This document shows positions 7,170 through 14,235 of a stretch of 17,999 nt of DNA, piece by piece (position 1 is the first letter of the stretch; every line of letters starts with the position of its first letter). This DNA is from DAOTZS01 sp034434335 (GTDB taxonomy: Bacteria; Chloroflexota; Anaerolineae; CG2-30-64-16): assembly GCA_034434335.1 (NCBI GenBank), contig DAOTZS010000044.1:1-17999 (forward strand), written 5' to 3'. Made by a program: the position numbers and the translations under genes. The notes below the pieces were generated by a model, which made no database searches, had not been told where the DNA came from, and saw nothing but the letters and a program-made list of their open reading frames with translations.

Positions 7170-7960
7170 CGATGGCACTGCGCTCCGAGCGTTTGAGACA
7201 GTTGAGTTATCCGGTAGGGGCCACGCTGGCCATGCTGTTGCTCTGGGAGGCCGGAGTACGCTTGTTGCAGGTGCCTCGCTTCATCCTGCCGCCTCCCAGC
7301 AGTGTGGTTGTGCAGGGGATTATCCGCTGGGCCTCCATCAGACCGCATTTTGGCATCACATTGTATGAGGCAGCCGTGGGGCTGGGCGCAGCCATCCTGG
7401 TGGCGATCCCGCTTGGCCTGGTCTTCTCCTATTCGCCGTTTCTTCGGCGCAGCTTCTACCCGATCATTGTCTTCGTAGATGAGGTGCCGAAGATTGCTTT
7501 CGCGCCGCTCCTGGTCACCTGGTTTGGGTTTGGCCTGGAGCCGAAGATGATCCTCACCTTCATCGTCTGCTTCTTCCCTATCTTCCTGAATAGCATGGCT
7601 GGTTTCTCGTCCATCGAGGAGGAGTATGTCAACCTGGGCCGTTCGGCTGGAGCGCGCGAGTGGGAGATGTTTTGGAAGATCCGCCTGCACAGCGCGCTGC
7701 CCAACGTATTCGTGGGGTTGAAGATGGCCGCCTCATCGGCCATGACAGGTGCGGTGGTGGCCGAGTTCCTGGCCGCCGATCGAGGCCTGGGGCTCTTCTT
7801 ACAGAAAGCCCTCTCGGAACTCAACATGGCACTGGGCTTTGCTACGATCATGGCCATGTGGGTGATCGGCCTCTCGTTCTTCTATGGGATGTCGCTGATC
7901 GAGTCACGGGCCATTCGTTGGCATGTCTCCCGCCGCGGCGGCTCCACGGAGATCCTCTAG
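7166..7960 (+). CDS. ABC transporter permease, NitT/TauT (SsuC-like) family, second subunit
   Basis: This is a 264-residue membrane permease related to the preceding one. It has LPPPSSVV at 41-48 and an EAA-type loop at about 162-184 (GAREWEMFWKIRLHSALPNVFVG). In I-x-LP the adjacent residues become RLHSALP. The ATG overlaps the upstream stop by four bases and is preceded by AGGAGG with good spacing, so the start is well supported. Many SsuC/TauC systems use one permease gene as a homodimer. Two adjacent, diverged permeases suggest a heterodimeric channel with a shared ATPase encoded at 9513-10298. Confidence 0.9.
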   Translation: MTMALRSERLRQLSYPVGATLAMLLLWEAGVRLLQVPRFILPPPSSVVVQGIIRWASIRPHFGITLYEAAVGLGAAILVAIPLGLVFSYSPFLRRSFYPIIVFVDEVPKIAFAPLLVTWFGFGLEPKMILTFIVCFFPIFLNSMAGFSSIEEEYVNLGRSAGAREWEMFWKIRLHSALPNVFVGLKMAASSAMTGAVVAEFLAADRGLGLFLQKALSELNMALGFATIMAMWVIGLSFFYGMSLIESRAIRWHVSRRGGSTEIL

Positions 7961-8086
7961 AGCTCCACATCGCGCAGCCAGCCGGTGTGGCGTCTCGGTA
8001 TTCCTGAGAAAGAAAGGAGGTGGAAGTCGCAGTAAGACAGAACAAACGTATCGCGGTGATCCGGTCTTTCAGCGCCTATTAACAGT

Positions 8087-8099
8087 CAGGAGGAATCCC
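8087..8099 (+). promoter_or_regulatory. Shine-Dalgarno that decides the binding-protein start
   Basis: AGGAGG at 8088-8093 sits 6 bases before the ATG at 8100. The frame is open upstream as far as 7923, but only the start at 8100 gives a lipoprotein signal peptide. That settles the start. Confidence 0.85.
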
Positions 8100-9173
8100 A
8101 TGTTGCACAGGTCTAACCGCATTCTGTTACTCTTTGCCGCCCTGCTGCTGGTTCTCACAGCAGCCCAATGTGTCACCCCTGTACCTCAGGTGATCGAGAA
8201 GGAGGTCGTGGTAACCAGGGAGGTGGAGAAGCAGGTTTTCGTAGAGCCGGACTACGTCACCTTCCGCACCAACTGGCTCTTCAGCGGCATCCACGCCTGG
8301 GTGTTCTACGGCCGGGAGAAGGGGTTCTTCAAGGAGCAAAACATTGTCCTGGACATCCGCGAGGGCAACGGTTCAGGCAATGTGGTGCGCACGGTGATCA
8401 ACAAGGGGGATGACTTCGCATTGGTCTCCACCGGCAACCCGATCGTGAGCATCGCCCAGGGCGCGCCGATCAAGTTGATCTACACGTGGATTGGTGCCTT
8501 TGGCTGGGGCTATCTCTGCCGGCCAGAGTCTGGGGTGAAGGTGGCCAAAGACCTGGAGGGCAAGATCATCGTCAGCAGCCCGGGCAACGCCGGCCTCAAC
8601 TACCATCCGCTGTTCATCCAACGGGCCGGTCTGGACCCCGCCAAGATGCAGGACCTGACGCTGGTGGATGCGGGCGCCATGGTGAGCACCGTTCTGGCCG
8701 GCAAGGCCGATTGCGAGCTGGGTGGGGTCGCTGATCACCTGCCGTACTGGATCAAAGAAGGCAAGGAGCCGGTGGTGATCTACCTGGAAAGCCCGGAGAC
8801 AGGTGTGTGGGGGCCAGCGACCGGTGCCATCACCCACCAGGACATGATCAACAACAACCCAGACCTGGTGAAACGCATGGTGGCCGCCCTGTACAAGAGC
8901 CAGGTGGAGTGTGAGAAAGACGTGGAAGGGTGTGTCCAGGCCCTGCTCAACGCCCACCCGATGAAGGACAAGGACACCGAAACCCTGGCCTTGAAGATCA
9001 GCATGAGCACCTGGTATGGCCCGAACCAGAAGTGCCTGGGGCAGTTCGTGCCGGAAAACTGGGAGGCAGCTATCAACCTGATCCGGAACGCGCCTGAAAG
9101 CCCCATCAAAGACGACACAAAGCCGGTCGAGGCGTTCTTCGACGCCAGCTTCCTGCCGCCGTGTGAAAAATAG
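8100..9173 (+). CDS. ABC transporter substrate-binding lipoprotein, NMT1/THI5-like (SsuA/TauA type)
   Basis: This is a 357-residue exported binding protein. A lipoprotein signal (MLHRSNRILLLFAALLLVLT) ends at Cys24 in LTAAQC, so the mature protein should be anchored to the outer face of the membrane. It is followed by a Val/Glu/Lys spacer (VIEKEVVVTREVEKQVFVE). The periplasmic-binding-protein type 2 fold begins near residue 44: TFRTNWLFSGIHAWVFYGREKG has the W-x-x-x-x-H-A-x-x-x-x-A/Y-x-x-x-G-F-F pattern of the NMT1/SsuA family. Later segments GNPIVSIAQGAPIKLI and LEGKIIVSSPGNAG also fit. Several cysteines (in CRPESG, DCELGG, CEKDVEGC, KCLGQF, PPCEK) may form disulfides outside the cell. It works with the two permeases upstream and the ATPase downstream. 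Ligands in this family range from taurine and nitrate to pyrimidine precursors; none can be assigned here. Confidence 0.9.
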   Translation: MLHRSNRILLLFAALLLVLTAAQCVTPVPQVIEKEVVVTREVEKQVFVEPDYVTFRTNWLFSGIHAWVFYGREKGFFKEQNIVLDIREGNGSGNVVRTVINKGDDFALVSTGNPIVSIAQGAPIKLIYTWIGAFGWGYLCRPESGVKVAKDLEGKIIVSSPGNAGLNYHPLFIQRAGLDPAKMQDLTLVDAGAMVSTVLAGKADCELGGVADHLPYWIKEGKEPVVIYLESPETGVWGPATGAITHQDMINNNPDLVKRMVAALYKSQVECEKDVEGCVQALLNAHPMKDKDTETLALKISMSTWYGPNQKCLGQFVPENWEAAINLIRNAPESPIKDDTKPVEAFFDASFLPPCEK

Positions 9174-9183
9174 CCATGCCGAC

Positions 9184-9225
9184 GCGCCTTTTCTCCCGCT
9201 GCTTCGGCAGCGGGAGAAAAGGCGC
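9184..9225 (+). other. 19-bp stem-loop with TTCG loop after the binding-protein gene
   Basis: GCGCCTTTTCTCCCGCTGC (9184-9202) and its exact complement (9207-9225) enclose the loop TTCG, one of the most stable RNA tetraloops. It starts 10 bases after the binding-protein stop codon. There is no T run after it, so it is not a typical terminator. It more likely protects the 3' end of the upstream mRNA and lowers expression of the distal ATPase, as seen in many binding-protein operons. A second hairpin, 9221-9228 with 9235-9242, shares five bases with its right arm, so the two cannot form together. Confidence 0.85.
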
Positions 9226-9265
9226 CCCTGCGAGGGGGCGCCAAATAAGCAGGTGCTGGCAGGAT

Positions 9266-9473
9266 CTTCGGCTGTAACTATTCGGGCCGATTGGAATCGC
9301 CCTCTCTGGGCGCTTCGTGCCGGGTGTTGGCCTCCGCCGACATCCTTCATGTGCGCATCACCGGAGAGGTCGGCGAAGGCCGACCACTGGCCGCAGGCCC
9401 CACAAGGGTGACGCCTCGGGCGAGCCCTCGGCGTGGCCCTTCCAGTCACTGCCTGAATAGTTACCTTCGGCTC
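9266..9473. mobile_element. MITE-like element with IS66-style ends and 8-bp target duplication
   Basis: The element proper is 9274-9464 (191 bp). Its ends are imperfect terminal inverted repeats: GTAACTATTCGGGC at 9274-9287 and, on the other strand, GTAACTATTCAGGC at 9451-9464 (13 of 14 identical, then a looser match around TGGAA). Directly outside both ends lies the same octamer CTTCGGCT in the same orientation (9266-9273 and 9465-9472), as expected for a target-site duplication. Ends starting GTAA with 8-bp duplications are the hallmark of the IS66 family. There is no transposase gene inside. The interior has further inverted repeats (9331-9384 region, GGCCTCCGCCGAC against GTCGGCGAAGGCC). 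It was probably mobilised in trans. Confidence 0.78.
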
Positions 9474-9512
9474 ATGACCCCAGGTTTCTACGGCCCGTGT
9501 TGGAGCAGCATA

Positions 9513-10298
9513 ATGCCTGATCAGCCTGATATTCTGATAGATGTCCAGGGTGTCTCCAAAACCTACATGACCCGTGACGGAGCGGTGGAAGCTATCCGCA
9601 ACGTCTCTTTTCAGGTCCGCCGCGGGGAGTTCGTCGCTATCCTGGGCCCTTCCGGGTGCGGCAAAAGCACCCTTATGCTTATCACCGCCGGCCTGCTGGA
9701 GCCCTCTGGGGGCAAAGTTTTCATCGCCGGCCGGCAGGTGACCAGCCCACAGACAGATATCGGCATTGTGTTCCAACGCCCCGTGCTGTTGGATTGGCGC
9801 AACGCGCTGGGCAACGTATTGATCCAGGTTGAGCTGCGCCGACTCAACCCCAAAGACTATGAGGCGCGTGCCCGACATCTGCTCAAATCAACCGGGCTGG
9901 AGGGATTCGAGAATAAATACCCCTTTGAGCTTTCAGGTGGAATGCAGCAGCGCGTCTCCATCTGCCGCGCCCTGGTCCATAACCCACCTCTCCTGATGAT
10001 GGATGAGCCGTTTGGCGCGTTGGACGCCCTGACGCGCGAGCAAATGCGCATTGACGTGGAACGGCTGATGATCGAAGAGCAAAAGACGGTGCTCTTCGTG
10101 ACCCACAGCATCCCTGAAGCGGTTCAACTGGCCGACCGCGTGGTGGTCATGGGGCCAAGGCCCAGCGTGATCGAGCGGATTATCGAGATAGACCTGCCGC
10201 GACCACGCCATCGCGCGGTGCAGGAGTCGACGCGGTTCCTGGACTACGTGCGCGAGATTACCGATATCTTCATGGTGCGGGGTGTGCTACATGACTGA
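9513..10298 (+). CDS. ABC transporter ATP-binding protein, NitT/TauT (SsuB-like) family
   Basis: This is a 261-residue cytoplasmic ATPase with all canonical motifs: Walker A GPSGCGKST at 45-53, Q-loop Gln88 (VFQRPVLLDW), signature SGGMQQR at 141-147, Walker B LLMMDEP at 160-166, and switch His198 (VTHSIPEA). The VFQRPVLLDWRN segment and the C-terminal tail (RPRHRAV..FLDYVREI) are typical of SsuB/TauB ATPases. I start it at ATG 9513, with GGAG just upstream. The open frame continues upstream into the MITE-like element, but that extension is not conserved sequence. It powers the two permeases at 6333-7960. It is separated from the rest of the transporter by a stem-loop and an insertion. It overlaps the next gene by 8 bases. 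Confidence 0.93.
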   Translation: MPDQPDILIDVQGVSKTYMTRDGAVEAIRNVSFQVRRGEFVAILGPSGCGKSTLMLITAGLLEPSGGKVFIAGRQVTSPQTDIGIVFQRPVLLDWRNALGNVLIQVELRRLNPKDYEARARHLLKSTGLEGFENKYPFELSGGMQQRVSICRALVHNPPLLMMDEPFGALDALTREQMRIDVERLMIEEQKTVLFVTHSIPEAVQLADRVVVMGPRPSVIERIIEIDLPRPRHRAVQESTRFLDYVREITDIFMVRGVLHD

Positions 10299-11442
10299 TA
10301 CCTGCGATCCAAAGCAAGCCCGGCTTACTGTCAGTCAGGTTCAGGCTCTGCTGCGAGGTTGGCTGAGGCAGGTGGCTTGTATTGTAGAACTGCTGGGAAA
10401 CGATTTCCCGGATTACTATGACCCGCAGGTCAGGGCCTGGGCGCGCAACGGCGGATGGACGGAGGGGTTCTGGACCGGGATCTTGTGGTGGCTATATGCC
10501 TGGTCGCGTGATGAGCGGTACCTGGCCTGGGCCCGGCACTATACGCGGCTGCTGGCAGCTCAAAAGGCAGAGTTCTCGGACCATGACCTGGGTTTTCTCT
10601 TTTATCACTCCTGCGTGCTCGAGAGCCTGCTCACCGGTGATGAAGAAATGGTGCCGGCGGCCCTGGCCGCGGCGCGCTGGTTGGCCGCGCGCTTCAACCC
10701 GGCCGGGCGCTTCATCCGGGCCCACGGCGCCCTGGATGACCCCGAACGGGCCGGCTACGCCATAGTAGACACAGCCATGAACCTGCGCCTGCTCTTCTGG
10801 GCCTATGAGGTGACAGGAGAGGCCCTCTTCTATGACATTGGCTGGCAGGCAGCGCTGACCATCACGCGCGAGTTCGTGCGCGAAGACGGGTCTACTTATC
10901 AGGTGGTCTGGTTTGATCCACAAACCGGGGCGGTAAAGGAAAAGGGAACCCTACAGGGCTACAATGCGACTTCATGCTGGTCGCGTGGGCAGGCCTGGGG
11001 GATCTATGGCCTGACCCAGGTCTACAAATTCACAGGTGACCCTTACTTCAAGGAACACGTGGCGGCCATGGCGCGCTATTTCCTGGCCCACCTGCCACCA
11101 GATGGGGTTGTGCCCTACGATTTTGCTGACCCGCGCGGGCATCAGGCCCCCAAAGATACCTCGGCGCAAGCCATTGCCGGTGCCGGGTTGCTGGCGCTCG
11201 CTGCGTTGGCAACGGGTCAGGAGCGCCGGGCCTGGCAGGCCGCAGGAGAGCGGTTGCTGGCTGCACTGTGCCGCGACTACGCGGTAATACCTGAGGAGGG
11301 CGAGCAACAGCCGCGCGGCCTCCTGCGTGGCGGCTGCTATTTCCTGGCCCGGGGGCGGGGAGTCAACAGTGACTTGGTGTTTGGCGACTACTTCCTGGTT
11401 GAGGGGCTGATGCGCTTTCTCTTGTTAGTAGCTTGGTTATGA
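10291..11442 (+). CDS. Glycoside hydrolase family 88-type unsaturated glucuronyl hydrolase
   Basis: This is a 383-residue cytoplasmic (no signal peptide) alpha/alpha-barrel hydrolase. GH88/GH105 enzymes release a 4,5-unsaturated uronic acid from oligosaccharides made by polysaccharide lyases, by hydrating the double bond. Features include the N-terminal GGWTEGFWTGILWWLYAW (54-71), Asp99 in HDLGF and Asp160 in VDTAMNL. The 61-residue gap between these two Asp residues equals that between the two catalytic Asp (D88, D149) of Bacillus UGL. The conserved SRGQAW lies at 231-236. A GTG at 10282 is an alternative start; both overlap the ATPase gene. The position right behind the importer suggests the substrate enters as an unsaturated oligosaccharide. 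GH105 is a less likely label. Confidence 0.85.
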   Translation: MTDTCDPKQARLTVSQVQALLRGWLRQVACIVELLGNDFPDYYDPQVRAWARNGGWTEGFWTGILWWLYAWSRDERYLAWARHYTRLLAAQKAEFSDHDLGFLFYHSCVLESLLTGDEEMVPAALAAARWLAARFNPAGRFIRAHGALDDPERAGYAIVDTAMNLRLLFWAYEVTGEALFYDIGWQAALTITREFVREDGSTYQVVWFDPQTGAVKEKGTLQGYNATSCWSRGQAWGIYGLTQVYKFTGDPYFKEHVAAMARYFLAHLPPDGVVPYDFADPRGHQAPKDTSAQAIAGAGLLALAALATGQERRAWQAAGERLLAALCRDYAVIPEEGEQQPRGLLRGGCYFLARGRGVNSDLVFGDYFLVEGLMRFLLLVAWL

Positions 11443-11495
11443 CACGTAGGCTGCCCTGTCCAGAGTTGAGCTTTTACGGATCGTTTGGAGCAAAT

Positions 11496-13193
11496 ATGGA
11501 GTGCGAAACAGATGTCCTGGTGATCGGTGCAGGGGGAGCAGGGTGCCAAGCGGCAGTAACAGCTGCTGATGCGGGGGCGCGCGTCATATTGATCGACAAA
11601 GGCCGGTTGGGCCTTTCCGGCTCGACTTTTGATCCGTTCACTCGCGACAAGGGGATTACTGTTGCCGTGGAAGGCTTCGGCCCTACTGCAGACCCCGAAG
11701 TCCACTTCCAGCAGGCGATGGAAGCGGCCCGGGGGATAGCAGATCCGAAGTTGGTCCGGGCTGTAGCCTACGATGGACCAAGGCGCTTTCGGGAGTGCCT
11801 GAAACTGGGGCTGGCATTCAAGGCTAACCGACTCGAAGCTTGCTTCGGCAGTGCACTGGTCGGCGCTTTTGTCTATCAGTCAGAGCTGGCGGCCTTCTTT
11901 CGGCGGCAGGTCGAAGCCAGGCCGATTACCTTGCTAGAAAGAACCATGGCCCTCACCCTACTGATGTCGGGCGGGCGCTGCAGTGGTGCTGTTGTGGTTA
12001 CCCGAACGGGTGAAGTCGTCGCTCTGCGGGCTAGGGCGGTGATCCTGGCAACCGGCGGAATCAGTACCATCTTCCGCTATCATTTCAGTACTCCGCTACT
12101 CACTGGCGACGGGCATGCTATGGCACTGCGCGCTGGAGCGCAGCTTGCCAACATCGAGTTCTACCAAGCTATCCTGGGCACAACGGAACCAGTCCGGGTT
12201 TTCCTGCCACAATGGTACTTGGCCGGCAGCCCGCTTTTCTACAATGCTCAGGGATGCCAGTTTCTGGCTGACTACCTGCCGGCAGGGATGGACCCTGTCC
12301 AGTTAGTGCACGCGCGCTCACGGCACGGCCCGTTCACCAGTAGTCTACCCACGCGCTGGTTCGACTTAGCGATTGATGCCGAGATCAAAGCGGGCCGCGG
12401 TACCGCGTTGCCCGATGACAACAGACGTCTGGCAGGCATCTACTGTGACCTCGCTGCTGTGCCCAAAGAGGCGCGGGAGGCGCTCGACTTGCGGGCAGGC
12501 AGGCCCGCTCTAACCTGGCTGAAGGCGCGAGGTGTTGACTTGGAGGGCGGACCTGTTCCGATCGCGCCCTTCGCACATGCTTTCAACGGAGGGATTGTGA
12601 TCGACGAGCATGGCCGCACGGCGGTCCCCGGTCTGTATGCTTGCGGTGAGGTGGCGGCAGGGCCACACGGAGCTAATCGGGTAGGGGGCCATATGTTGGC
12701 AGTTCTCCTGGTGATGGGTGCCCGCGCTGGCCGCCATGCAGCTGTCTGGGCTGCTGAGGCACCGGCGCCGGATCACGACGCAGAAGAGCTGAACTTGGAG
12801 GAACGCCGCGTTCAAGCCCTGTGTACCGCTGCTGGCGCAGTGCGACCGGTACAGTTCAGACGGGCTGTTCAACTGGCTATGGCCCCTGTCATGATTGCCA
12901 AGGACGAGGCCGCGTTGATGGTGGCCGAGCAAAAGTTGGAGGTACTAGAAGGAGACCTTGACGTTTACATGGGCCTGAGAAGCCCAGCTGACCTCTTTGA
13001 GGCTCTTGGTGTAATGAATCTCGTACTCATGGCCAAATTGGTAGCCCGCGCAGCTCGTCTCCGCCGGGAATCGCGCGGGGCTCACTACCGGATTGACTAT
13101 CCCGAAGAGGGCGGAAAGGCGTACGAGCAACGCCTTATCTGGCAGTTGGAGGATGGACAGTGCGTACCGAGCTGGGAGAAGAAGATGGTCTGA
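11496..13193 (+). CDS. FAD-dependent oxidoreductase, fumarate reductase/succinate dehydrogenase flavoprotein-like
   Basis: This is a 565-residue flavoprotein. The dinucleotide-binding motif GAGGAGCQAA is at 11-20, with ILIDKG ending the first Rossmann unit and ATGG near 185. The FAD-closing stretch YACGEVAAGPHGANRVGGHM is at 381-400. The C-terminal helical domain ends with the SDH-type RRESRGAHYRIDYPEEGG (523-540). The His used for covalent FAD in SdhA/FrdA is absent (GSTFDPFTRDKG instead), implying noncovalent FAD. The family motif EFxQFHPT is replaced by EFYQAILGT (221-229), although an Arg equivalent to the catalytic proton-transfer Arg seems kept (Arg287 in LPTRWFDLAIDAEI). It is thus unlikely to act on succinate or fumarate. 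No iron-sulfur or membrane partner is adjacent. The ATG at 11496 has GGAG upstream; the longer frame from 11433 lacks a site. A GC-poorer look than the neighbours suggests separate recruitment. Confidence 0.85.
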   Translation: MECETDVLVIGAGGAGCQAAVTAADAGARVILIDKGRLGLSGSTFDPFTRDKGITVAVEGFGPTADPEVHFQQAMEAARGIADPKLVRAVAYDGPRRFRECLKLGLAFKANRLEACFGSALVGAFVYQSELAAFFRRQVEARPITLLERTMALTLLMSGGRCSGAVVVTRTGEVVALRARAVILATGGISTIFRYHFSTPLLTGDGHAMALRAGAQLANIEFYQAILGTTEPVRVFLPQWYLAGSPLFYNAQGCQFLADYLPAGMDPVQLVHARSRHGPFTSSLPTRWFDLAIDAEIKAGRGTALPDDNRRLAGIYCDLAAVPKEAREALDLRAGRPALTWLKARGVDLEGGPVPIAPFAHAFNGGIVIDEHGRTAVPGLYACGEVAAGPHGANRVGGHMLAVLLVMGARAGRHAAVWAAEAPAPDHDAEELNLEERRVQALCTAAGAVRPVQFRRAVQLAMAPVMIAKDEAALMVAEQKLEVLEGDLDVYMGLRSPADLFEALGVMNLVLMAKLVARAARLRRESRGAHYRIDYPEEGGKAYEQRLIWQLEDGQCVPSWEKKMV

Positions 13194-14227
13194 TGAAGAG
13201 CATCGAGAGCACGAGACCTGTCAGGCTGGGACTGGTGGGGCTTGGTGATTGGGGTGAACATGTCGCCCAAGCGGCCGAGCGGGTACCGGGGGTGAGCATC
13301 GTCGCATGCTATAGCCGCTCCCCGGAAAGGCGAGCCGCGTTCGCGCAACGGCACAATTGCCGCCCAAGCCCCAGCTATGAAGCCATGCTGGCGGACCCGG
13401 AGATCGAAGGGGTCATCATCATAACTCCTAACAACGCTCACCGGGAACAGGCCACCCTGGCTGCATCGTACGGCAAACATGTCTTAGTGACCAAGCCCAT
13501 TGCGGCCACGATCGAGGATGGCAAGGCCATTATCCGTGCCTGTGCCGAGGCGGGTGTGATCCTGGCTGTCGGGCATCAGAGCCGCCGTGAGCCGGCCCTG
13601 CGTCGTCTGAAGGAACTGGTGGATGCCGGCGAGCTCGGCCAGCCGGTGATGGTCGAGGCGAACATATCCACCGGTCGGGGCACCGAGATCGGGCCTACAG
13701 AGTGGCGCTGGCGCCGAGACGAGTGCCCAGGCGGGCCGTTGATCCAGCTCGGTATTCACCACGTGGACACTCTGCAACACCTGCTGGGGCCAATCCGTTG
13801 CGTGCAGGGCTGGCAGCGCCGCGCCGTAGTGCAGGCCGAGATCGACGATGTGACCGGTACCCTCCTGGAGTTTGAGAACGGGATACTTGGCTACCTGGGA
13901 TCCGCTTATAGCTCAAGCCAGGCCTGCTGGATCAAGCTCTACGGCACCCGCTATGTTGCCCATTACGATCAGCATCTGGGGTTGACCTTGAGCCAGGACA
14001 CATGGGCCGGTGGACCGGTCCGTCGGCAGGTGGCCAATGGGATGTCGTTGCAGTGGCCCATCCTTACCATGCAGGAGGAGGTGGCCGAGTTCGCCGCATG
14101 CATTCGGACCGGCAAAGCGCCCGAGATCGACGGGGCACAGGCGTTGCGAAACCTGGCCGTGGTGCTGGCTGCCGTGCGCTCCCATGAGACAGGAAGGCCG
14201 GTGATGGTGGATGAGCTGTTGGGGTGA
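13193..14227 (+). CDS. Gfo/Idh/MocA-family NAD(P)-dependent oxidoreductase, first copy
   Basis: This is a 344-residue sugar-type dehydrogenase. The N-terminal Rossmann fold has GLVGLGDWGEHVAQAAE (13-29). The family motif EKP is TKP here (100-102, HVLVTKPIAAT), keeping the catalytic Lys101. The C-terminal alpha/beta domain carries the substrate motif GGPLIQLGIHHVDTLQHLLG (180-199) with His189/His190 and Asp192. The family oxidises or reduces a hydroxyl of sugars, inositols, uronates or amino sugars. The stop of the flavoprotein and this ATG share one base (TGATG), so translation is coupled. The extension to 13160 is inside the upstream gene and not supported. The specific substrate is unknown. 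Confidence 0.9.
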   Translation: MKSIESTRPVRLGLVGLGDWGEHVAQAAERVPGVSIVACYSRSPERRAAFAQRHNCRPSPSYEAMLADPEIEGVIIITPNNAHREQATLAASYGKHVLVTKPIAATIEDGKAIIRACAEAGVILAVGHQSRREPALRRLKELVDAGELGQPVMVEANISTGRGTEIGPTEWRWRRDECPGGPLIQLGIHHVDTLQHLLGPIRCVQGWQRRAVVQAEIDDVTGTLLEFENGILGYLGSAYSSSQACWIKLYGTRYVAHYDQHLGLTLSQDTWAGGPVRRQVANGMSLQWPILTMQEEVAEFAACIRTGKAPEIDGAQALRNLAVVLAAVRSHETGRPVMVDELLG

Positions 14228-14235
14228 GATGTCCT

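Noticed and set aside
7923..8099. N-terminal extension of the binding protein
   Set aside because: The added 59 residues are Arg/Ser-rich, overlap the end of the permease gene, and would bury the signal peptide. AGGAGG precedes the ATG at 8100.
9184..9225. Long stem-loop as an intrinsic terminator
   Set aside because: No T run follows on the plus strand, and the ATPase needed by the transporter lies downstream in the same direction.
9291..9512. N-terminal extension of the ATPase
   Set aside because: It lies mostly inside the MITE-like element and encodes no conserved sequence. The ABC domain starts after ATG 9513.
8373..9878. 501-residue minus-strand open frame
   Set aside because: It crosses the binding-protein gene, stem-loop, MITE-like element and ATPase gene on the opposite strand. 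The Walker and NMT1 motifs on the plus strand show which strand is coding.
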